Of a DNA stretch of 64,000 nucleotides, positions 58,383-64,000 are shown piece after piece. Made by a program: the position numbers and the translations under genes. Every line of letters starts with the position of its first letter. Within the stretch, counting starts at the first letter, position 1. Source of the DNA: JALYLC01 sp035696365 (GTDB lineage Bacteria > Actinomycetota > Thermoleophilia > Gaiellales > JALYLC01); contig DASRQS010000069.1 of assembly GCA_035696365.1 (NCBI GenBank), positions 6,114-70,113 on the forward strand, read 5' to 3'. The notes under the pieces were generated by a model. It ran no database searches. It was not told where the DNA came from and saw only the letters and a list, made by a program, of their open reading frames with translations.

Positions 58383-59546
58383 CTACTGAATCGGGCGCGA
58401 GCGTGACTGCGTGGCCCGCGCGAGCATCTCGATCAGGTCGTGCATCAGGTCCTCGGTGTGCTCGATGCCGACCGAGAGGCGGATGAGATCGTCCGGCACC
58501 TCGAAGCCCGAGCCCGCGAGCGAGGCGTGCGTCATGGCGCCCGGGTGCTCGATCAGGCTCTCGACTCCGCCCAGGCTCTCGCCCAGCGTCCACACGCCCG
58601 TCTCGGACAGTGCGGCGTCCACGGCGGAGCGTCCCCCTCGCACCTGGAACGAGATCATCCCGCCGAAGCGCCGCATCTGGCGCTTCGCCGTCTCATGGCC
58701 GGGATGCGTGACGAGACCGGGGTAGTAGACGTGGCTCACGGCGGGCGACTCGGTCAGCCAGCGCGCGATCACGGCCGCGTTGTCGCAATGACGCTCCATC
58801 CGCACGGCCAGCGTCTTGGCGCCGCGCAGCGTGAGGAAGCAGTCGAGCGGGCCCGGCACCGCGCCCATCGAGTTCTGCACGAAGTGCAGGCGCTGCGCCG
58901 TCTCCTCGTCGTTCGTGACGACGACGCCTCCGACTGCGTCGGAATGGCCGCCGATGTACTTCGTGGTCGAGTGCACGACGATGTCGGCGCCGAGCGCGAG
59001 CGGCTGCTGGAGATACGGGCTCGCGAAGGTGTTGTCGACGACGACGACCGCCCCCGCTGCGTGCGCGCGCTCGGCGATCGCCGCGATGTCGACGATCTTG
59101 AGCAGCGGATTGGACGGCGTCTCGAGCCAGACCAGATCGGCCGGCCGCTCGAAGGCCTCGCGCGCGACGCCCTCGTCGGTCAGGTCGAGGTACTCGTAGT
59201 CGTAGCCCTTCGGCGCGTACAGCTTGGAGAACAGCCGGTAGGTGCCGCCGTACACGTCGTTGATCGCGACGGTGCGCGAGCCCGGTGTGAACAGCTCCAT
59301 GATCGCGGTCGTCGCCGCCATACCGGACGCGAAGCAGACGCCGTGGGAGGCGTCCTCGAGCGACGCCAGGCACTCCTCGAGCGCCGTGCGCGTGGGATTG
59401 ATCGTGCGCGCGTAGTCGTGGCCTCCGCGCATCTGCAGCACGCCGTCCTGGGCGTACGTGCTGGTCTGGTAGATCGGGACGTTGACCGAGCCGGTCAGCG
59501 GATCGGGCTCCTGTCCGGCATGGATCGCCCGCGTCTCAAACTCCAC
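58383..59546 (-). CDS. metB: Cystathionine gamma-synthase/lyase
   Basis: 387 residues. PLP Lys is in VHSTTKYIGGHSDAVGGV; RAIHAGQEPDPLTGSVNVP, HDYARTINPTRTALEECLA and the C-terminal SLGGVESLIEHPGAMTHASL fit the Cys/Met metabolism family. It makes cystathionine from O-acyl-homoserine, or splits it (CGL activity); the two cannot be separated here. It is adjacent to a YcaQ-like gene and cystathionine beta-synthase, suggesting reverse transsulfuration. Confidence 0.9.
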   Translation of the reverse strand: MEFETRAIHAGQEPDPLTGSVNVPIYQTSTYAQDGVLQMRGGHDYARTINPTRTALEECLASLEDASHGVCFASGMAATTAIMELFTPGSRTVAINDVYGGTYRLFSKLYAPKGYDYEYLDLTDEGVAREAFERPADLVWLETPSNPLLKIVDIAAIAERAHAAGAVVVVDNTFASPYLQQPLALGADIVVHSTTKYIGGHSDAVGGVVVTNDEETAQRLHFVQNSMGAVPGPLDCFLTLRGAKTLAVRMERHCDNAAVIARWLTESPAVSHVYYPGLVTHPGHETAKRQMRRFGGMISFQVRGGRSAVDAALSETGVWTLGESLGGVESLIEHPGAMTHASLAGSGFEVPDDLIRLSVGIEHTEDLMHDLIEMLARATQSRSRPIQ

Positions 59547-60681
59547 TCTGGATCTCGCTCCTCTCGAGCCCGAGCACCTGGGCGAGCCGCCCGAGGGCCT
59601 CGCGCAACGCCCGCGGCCGTTGCCGCCGCTGCCAGTGCACTGCCAGGGCCCGCAGCGTACCCGCCTTGCGGTCGGCCTTCAGATCGACCCGCCCGACGAC
59701 CTCGGGGCCGTCGAGCAGCGGCAGCACGTAGTAGCCGTAGATGCGCGTGAGCGCGGGCTTGTAGATCTCCAGGCGGTGCTCGAAGCCGAACAGGTGCTCG
59801 GCCTCGAAGCGATCCCACAGGAGGTTGTCGAACGGCGACAGCAGGAAGGCCCCGGCCGGACGGTCGTCGCCGGCGATCGCGCGCTCGGCGTCCTCGGCCG
59901 GGACGAGCCACAGGTCGCCCAGCTCGCGCATCCGCAGGCGTTCCAGAACGCCCTCCGCGACGAGCGCCTCGATCGCCGGCACCAGCGTGCGGCGCTTGCC
60001 CTTGACCCGGTAGTAGTCGGAGACACGGGCCTCGCTCGCGATGCCGCGGGCGCGCACGGCACGCTCGACCTGCATGCGCCGCGTCGCGGAGAGCGGAGGC
60101 TCGGGCGCCCCCAGGATCGCGTCGGGCAGCACGCGCTCGGGCAATGCGTAGCGGCGCTCCATGCCGTTGCGGCCGGCGATCGCGAGCTGACCGGCTGTCC
60201 AGAGCGCGTCGATCACGCGTTTGGCCGGCGTCCACTCCCAGTAGCCCTTGCCGGCACCGCCGAAGTCGCGCGCCGAGATCTCCCCGCGCTCCCGCGCCAG
60301 CGCCATCACCTCGTCGGCGAGCTTCGGGTGCTCCTTCAGGATCGGGCCGTACCAGCGGTGGAACTGCCCGCTCGCCCGCTTGTCGTGCCGGAAGTACGGC
60401 TCGTCGATCGACGGCAGCAGGCAGGCCTCGTGCGCCCAGTACTCGAACACGCGCCCGCTGCGGAGGAGCGCATCGTGCGTGTTGGCCGGCAGGCGCCCGC
60501 AGCGACTCGCGAGCACGAGGCGCTGCGAGCGGTCGACGACCGAGATGGAGTCGATCTGCACGCAGCCGAGCCGCTCGATGCAGGCCACGAGCTCGTCCTG
60601 GCTCGCCTTGCGCCGGCGCGCCGCGAAGCGCTGGGTGCGCACGGCGTGGCACCGGGCGGCCGCGAGCGAGATCTCCCTCAA
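59536..60681 (-). CDS. YcaQ-like winged-helix DNA glycosylase family protein
   Basis: 381 residues from a TTG at 60681. The QxD motif of the YcaQ/AlkX family is in CVQIDSISVVDRSQRLVL (about 40). YEAHEACLLP-like EYWAHEACLLPSIDEPYF and a C-terminal winged-helix domain (FEHRLEIYKPALTRIYGYY) follow. E. coli YcaQ opens DNA interstrand crosslinks. The gene sits between cbs and metB with overlaps at both ends, possibly by chance of operon packing. Confidence 0.82.
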   Translation of the reverse strand: MREISLAAARCHAVRTQRFAARRRKASQDELVACIERLGCVQIDSISVVDRSQRLVLASRCGRLPANTHDALLRSGRVFEYWAHEACLLPSIDEPYFRHDKRASGQFHRWYGPILKEHPKLADEVMALARERGEISARDFGGAGKGYWEWTPAKRVIDALWTAGQLAIAGRNGMERRYALPERVLPDAILGAPEPPLSATRRMQVERAVRARGIASEARVSDYYRVKGKRRTLVPAIEALVAEGVLERLRMRELGDLWLVPAEDAERAIAGDDRPAGAFLLSPFDNLLWDRFEAEHLFGFEHRLEIYKPALTRIYGYYVLPLLDGPEVVGRVDLKADRKAGTLRALAVHWQRRQRPRALREALGRLAQVLGLERSEIQSGV

Positions 60682-60682
60682 C

Positions 60683-62038
60683 TCACGCGTGGGCGAGCCA
60701 CTCGAGCACGTCCGCGCGCGTGAGCACGCCAACCGGCGTGTTGCCGTCCGCGACGAGCACGGCCGGGCTCGACTGCAGGTCGTGGTAGACGTCGTCGAGG
60801 CGCCGCACCGACTGCACGACGGGCAAGGGGTCGCTCATCAGGTCGGCGGTGGGCGCCTCGAGAGCGCCGCGCCCGTCGCGCATGGCGTGGTCGAGCAGGG
60901 TGCGCTCGTGCACGCAGCCGACGACCTCGCCGGCCTCTCCGATCACGGGGAGCTGCGAGACGGCGAAGCGCTGCAACAGCGCGATCGCATCGGCGACCGG
61001 CTGCTCGGGCGAGACGCTCAGGAGCGCCGGCACGTCGCCACTGCGCCCCGCCACGAGCTCTCCCGCGGTGGGCGGGCGCGCGGTGTCGTCGAACATGCCG
61101 TGCACCAGCATCCAGTCGTCGTTGAAGACCTTCGAGAGGTAGGGCCGGCCGCCGTCGGGCAGCATCACGAGCACCGTCTTGTCCGGCGGCAGCTCGCCCG
61201 CGACGATCAGCGCGGCGTGCAGCGCCATGCCGCCCGAGGCGCCGACCAGGATTCCCTCCTCGCGTGCAATGCGACGCGTCGCCGCGAACGAGTCGCGATC
61301 GGACACGCGGATCCAGCGGTCGACCACGCCGCGATCGAAGGTCGTCGGCCAGAAGTCCTCGCCGACACCCTCGACGAGGTACGAGTGCACCTGCTCGCTG
61401 GAGTAGATCGAGCCGATCGGATCGGCGCCGACGATCTGCAGGTCCGGCTTGCGCTCCTTGAGGAAGTGGCCGGTTCCCGTCGCCGTGCCGCCGGTGCCGA
61501 CGCCGGTCACGAGCACGTCGAGCTCGTCTCCGACCTGCTCCCAGATCTCTGGGCCCGTGGTCTCGTAGTGCGCCTGCGGATTGGCCGGGTTACCGTACTG
61601 ATTGGGATTGAAGGCGCCCGGCGTCTCGGCCGTCAGGCGCAGCGAGACCGAGTAGTACGAGCGCGGATCCTCGGGCTCGACCTCCGTCGGGCACACCACG
61701 ACCTCGGCGCCGAAGGCGCGCAGCAGGGCGATCTTCTCGCGCGACATCTTGTCCGGCATCACGAAGATGCAGCGATAGCCGCGCTGCGCCGCGACCTGCG
61801 CCAGGCCGACGCCCGTGTTGCCGGAGGTCGGCTCGACGATCGTGCCGCCCGGGCGGAGCAAGCCGTCGCGCTCGGCCGCCTCGATCATCGGCAGCCCGAT
61901 GCGGTCCTTGATCGAGCCGCCGGGATTGAGGTACTCGAGCTTCGCGAGGATCCGCGCGCCACCGCGGGGCTGCAGCTTGGGCAGGCGGATGATCGGCGTA
62001 TCGCCGACGAGGTCGAGGAGCGTGGGGAACTCGCGCAC
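60683..62038 (-). CDS. cbs: Cystathionine beta-synthase with two CBS domains
   Basis: 451 residues. PLP Lys in EYLNPGGSIKDRIGLPM, the phosphate loop PTSGNTGVGLAQ and GTGGTATGTGHFLKERK make the catalytic domain (about 1-320); two CBS domains follow (from about 335; GRSGDVPALLSVSPEQPVAD, and MSDPLPVVQSVRRLDDVYHD). It condenses serine and homocysteine. GTG at 62038 gives the family-like N-terminus VREFPTLLDLVGDTP. With MetB it supports transsulfuration. Confidence 0.92.
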   Translation of the reverse strand: MREFPTLLDLVGDTPIIRLPKLQPRGGARILAKLEYLNPGGSIKDRIGLPMIEAAERDGLLRPGGTIVEPTSGNTGVGLAQVAAQRGYRCIFVMPDKMSREKIALLRAFGAEVVVCPTEVEPEDPRSYYSVSLRLTAETPGAFNPNQYGNPANPQAHYETTGPEIWEQVGDELDVLVTGVGTGGTATGTGHFLKERKPDLQIVGADPIGSIYSSEQVHSYLVEGVGEDFWPTTFDRGVVDRWIRVSDRDSFAATRRIAREEGILVGASGGMALHAALIVAGELPPDKTVLVMLPDGGRPYLSKVFNDDWMLVHGMFDDTARPPTAGELVAGRSGDVPALLSVSPEQPVADAIALLQRFAVSQLPVIGEAGEVVGCVHERTLLDHAMRDGRGALEAPTADLMSDPLPVVQSVRRLDDVYHDLQSSPAVLVADGNTPVGVLTRADVLEWLAHA

Positions 62039-62400
62039 GGCCGGGATGGTAGCCGTGTCGGCGACCCGCGAGGCGGAGCTGGACGTTCGCACTGAATGAG
62101 CATGCCTGGCTGGGGTGTGTGGAGCGAGCGCGAGTGGATCTCGACTCGAAGATCCGGTTGGAACCATTTCAAGAGCCGGGATCCGCTCCCGCGAAGCCCC
62201 GTAAGCCGCTCGCCCACCCGCATCAGAATGCGCATCCTCCCGCGCGAGTGGCGTGCGGGTCGCTTGCGGGTCGCCTGCGGGTCGCCGGAGGTCTGGCAGA
62301 CGGGCGCCCTACGACACCTCGAGAAGCACCGCGGCGCCCGACTGCCCGGCCGCAGGCGATCCACACGGCCCAGACACCACGCTCATGCAGTGAGAACGTC
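62039..62400. other. 362-bp gap between purH and cbs, no gene recognised
   Basis: Both neighbours are transcribed leftward, so this is the cbs promoter region and purH 3' end. Several frames are open but show no family motif and have poor codon usage. It contains three tandem copies of an 11-bp repeat (62254-62286). I looked for a tRNA, and for SAM-type riboswitch cores, and found none. Confidence 0.7.
62254..62286. repeat. Three tandem 11-bp repeats (TGCGGGTCGCC)
   Basis: TGCGGGTCGCT, TGCGGGTCGCC, TGCGGGTCGCC, adjacent and without spacers, in the cbs upstream region. The unit could be an iterated binding site or slippage expansion. Confidence 0.75.
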
Positions 62401-63942
62401 TCAGTGCGAGAAGTGGCGACGGCCCGTGAACACGAGCGTGCCAGCGGCCTTCTCGACCGCCGCGATGACCTCGTCGTCGCGCTTCGAGCCGCCCGGCTCG
62501 ATGATCACGCGCACCCCTGCGTCCAGCGCCGCCTGCACGCCGTCGGCGAACGGGAAGAAGGCATCCGATGCGAGCACCGCGCCCGCCACGGGCGAGAGCG
62601 CCTTGCCGAGCGCCAGGCGGGTCGAGTCGATGCGCGACATCTGGCCCGCGCCGATGCCGATCGTGGCCGTGTCGCGGGCGATCACGATGGCGTTCGAGCG
62701 CACGTGCTTGACGACGCGCCAGGCGAACAGCAGATCGCCCCACTCTCGCTCGGTGGGTGCCGCGCCGGCCACGACCTCCATCGTGTCGCGATCCTCCGAC
62801 TCGGTGTCGCGGTCCTGGATCAGCATGCCGCCGAGCACGCGGTGGGCATCGCGCTCGCCGGGCGTGGGACGGCGGCGCTCGTCGGACTCGAGCAGGCGCA
62901 GGTTGCGCAGCTTCTCGCGCAGCAGGTCGACGGCGCCCTCGCCGTAGCCCGGGGCGTGCAGCACCTCGACGAACTGCTCGGCGACGAGCCCGGCGAGCTC
63001 GCTCGAGAGCGGCCGGTTGACCGCCACCACGCCGCCGAAGGCCGAAGCCGGGTCGGCGGCCAGCGCCTTGCGGTAGGCCTCCTCGGGCGTCGCGGCGAGC
63101 GCGACGCCACAGGGGTTGCCGTGCTTGACGATCACGCAGGCCGGCACCGTGAACTCCTGCACGAGGGTGGTGGCGGCGTCCAGGTCGAGCAGGTTGTTGA
63201 AGGAGAGCTGCTTGCCGCCGTGCTGGGTGACCATCGAGAGCAGATGGCGGCGCGCTCCGGCGTCCATGTAATAGGCGGCTCGCTGGTGCGGGTTCTCGCC
63301 GTAGGCCAGATCGGTGACCTTCACGAGCTCGCTGAGGTGGCGCTCCGGGAACGATTCCGTATCCGAGAACCAGTTGGCGATCGCGATGTCGTAGCCCGCG
63401 GTGTGCGCGAAGGCCTCGGCGGCCAGCTCGCGCCGCGTGTCGAGGCTGAGGTCGCCGGCCGACTCGCGCAGCTCGTCCAGCACGAAGCCGTAGCGCTCCG
63501 GATCCACGAGCACGGCCACGGAGGCGAAGTTCTTGGCCGCGGCGCGCACCATGGCAGGGCCGCCGATGTCGATCGCCTCGACGACATCGCCCTCGCTCGA
63601 CTCCCTGCGCGCCGCCACGTGCCTGAAGGGATACAGGTTGACGATCACGAGGTCGATCGGCTCGATGCCGTGCTCGGCCAGCGAGGCCTGATCGCCCGCG
63701 TCGTCGCGGCGCGCGAGCAATGCACCGTGCACGCTCGGATGCAGCGTCTTGACGCGGCCGCCGAGCATCTCCGCGACGCCCGTCAGATCTTCCACGCGCG
63801 TCGACTCCAGGCCGTGCTCGTCGAGGTAAACCGCGGTGCCGCTGGTTGCGATCAGCTCGACGCCGAGCTCGACCAGGCCATGCGCGAGTTCCAGCAGGCC
63901 GGTCTTGTCCGACACCGAGATGAGCGCTCTCTTGACCGTCAC
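62401..63942 (-). CDS. purH: Bifunctional AICAR formyltransferase/IMP cyclohydrolase
   Basis: 513 residues. N-terminal MGS-like domain (SVSDKTGLLELAHGLVELGV, GTAVYLDEHG) and C-terminal AICAR transformylase with the catalytic Lys-His in VIVKHGNPCGVAL; YGENPHQRAAYY is conserved. It performs the last two purine steps, using 10-formyl-tetrahydrofolate, the folate pool also used by the O-demethylase. GTG at 63942 overlaps the stop of the upstream gene (GTGA). Confidence 0.95.
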   Translation of the reverse strand: MTVKRALISVSDKTGLLELAHGLVELGVELIATSGTAVYLDEHGLESTRVEDLTGVAEMLGGRVKTLHPSVHGALLARRDDAGDQASLAEHGIEPIDLVIVNLYPFRHVAARRESSEGDVVEAIDIGGPAMVRAAAKNFASVAVLVDPERYGFVLDELRESAGDLSLDTRRELAAEAFAHTAGYDIAIANWFSDTESFPERHLSELVKVTDLAYGENPHQRAAYYMDAGARRHLLSMVTQHGGKQLSFNNLLDLDAATTLVQEFTVPACVIVKHGNPCGVALAATPEEAYRKALAADPASAFGGVVAVNRPLSSELAGLVAEQFVEVLHAPGYGEGAVDLLREKLRNLRLLESDERRRPTPGERDAHRVLGGMLIQDRDTESEDRDTMEVVAGAAPTEREWGDLLFAWRVVKHVRSNAIVIARDTATIGIGAGQMSRIDSTRLALGKALSPVAGAVLASDAFFPFADGVQAALDAGVRVIIEPGGSKRDDEVIAAVEKAAGTLVFTGRRHFSH

Positions 63943-64000
63943 GTGCGGGCCTTCCTTGCGATGAGGTCGAGATCGAGGGCACCACGGGCGACGTCCTCGA
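63939..64000 (-). CDS. C-terminal end of an unidentified gene upstream of purH
   Basis: Only 19 residues are within the window, ending ALDLDLIARKART. The frame is open to the edge, and the stop overlaps the purH start by 3 nt, so the gene is co-transcribed with purH. In many bacteria that position is purN, but the visible tail is too short to recognise. Confidence 0.6.
   Translation of the reverse strand, partial: EDVARGALDLDLIARKART

Noticed and set aside
62039..62400. SAM or S-adenosylhomocysteine riboswitch, or tRNA
   Set aside because: I read both strands for the conserved cores and for a T-loop GGTTCGAATCC; only partial look-alikes such as GGTTGGAACC exist.
62096..62947. Plus-strand open frame in the cbs-purH gap
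   Set aside because: More than half overlaps purH antisense, and the remainder has no motif or ribosome site.

Overview
The window is about 69-70 percent GC by eye. Genes are tightly packed, with many 1-8 nt start/stop overlaps (ATGA, GTGA) and frequent GTG or TTG starts. It encodes a ROK-type polyphosphate glucokinase, a GH15 trehalase-like enzyme, an actinobacterial short 6-phosphogluconate dehydrogenase and a secreted protein with repeats typical of soil Thermoleophilia surface proteins. I infer a soil actinobacterium, probably Thermoleophilia/Solirubrobacterales. No rRNA, tRNA, CRISPR array, transposase or phage gene was found.

Layout. 1-4209: end of an HpcH/HpaI aldolase, a cupin gene divergent from a TetR regulator, a methyltransferase, a zinc alcohol dehydrogenase and an SDR. 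4264-6865: the two CoA-transferase subunits expected for 3-oxoadipate (pcaI/pcaJ), preceded by a broken aldehyde dehydrogenase and divergent from an IclR regulator. 7046-11924: a complete branched-chain-type ABC uptake operon (binding protein, two permeases, two ATPases). 11931-16266: a mandelate-like module of alcohol dehydrogenase, GntR regulator, benzoylformate-decarboxylase-like enzyme and a divergent malate/lactate-dehydrogenase-like protein. 16291-24120 (minus): a probable operon that starts with a LigM/DesA-type aromatic O-demethylase, then a TIM-barrel isomerase-like protein, two tandem E1 alpha/beta pairs of 2-oxoacid/acetoin dehydrogenase type, and a GMC oxidoreductase. 24282-28256 (plus, divergent): an acetoacetyl-CoA-synthetase-like ligase, an amidohydrolase and a saccharopine-dehydrogenase-like reductase.

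The most informative part is 28732-41953. From a shared divergent promoter that holds a perfect TATCAGG-N3-CCTGATA palindrome, the plus strand encodes a hydroxycinnamoyl-CoA hydratase-lyase, a MarR regulator and then pcaH-pcaG-pcaD-pcaC-pcaF-pobA-pcaB. This is the ortho (beta-ketoadipate) route for protocatechuate and 4-hydroxybenzoate. The minus strand encodes seven overlapping genes: a small oxidoreductase subunit, a GMC oxidoreductase with a ferredoxin-like cysteine motif, an extradiol dioxygenase, a DUF6282-like metal hydrolase, a GalB-like hydratase, a GalC/RraA-like aldolase and an NAD(P) dehydrogenase. Together these read as a complete but non-classical meta-cleavage pathway. With the O-demethylase operon, the whole stretch looks like a catabolic island for lignin-derived methoxyaromatics.

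41984-64000 is more general: a secreted repeat protein, two fluoride-channel genes (the second apparently starting with CTG), a trehalose/glucose to pentose-phosphate block (GH15, ppgK, gnd, zwf), a second liv-type ABC operon, an ECF sigma factor with a small zinc-finger anti-sigma, a GST of the glutathionyl-hydroquinone reductase type, RidA, a GT87 membrane protein, metB, a YcaQ-like protein, cystathionine beta-synthase and purH.

Non-coding features of note: a repeat family built on GGTCTGACCCC sits in every convergent gene junction longer than about 30 bp, including a 350-bp inverted cluster at 28298-28650. A probable IclR operator (GTTCC-N7-GG(A/T)AC) occurs both before the IclR gene and between the ligase and the O-demethylase. 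Substrates of the two operons, the organism name and all regulator-operator pairings are inference.
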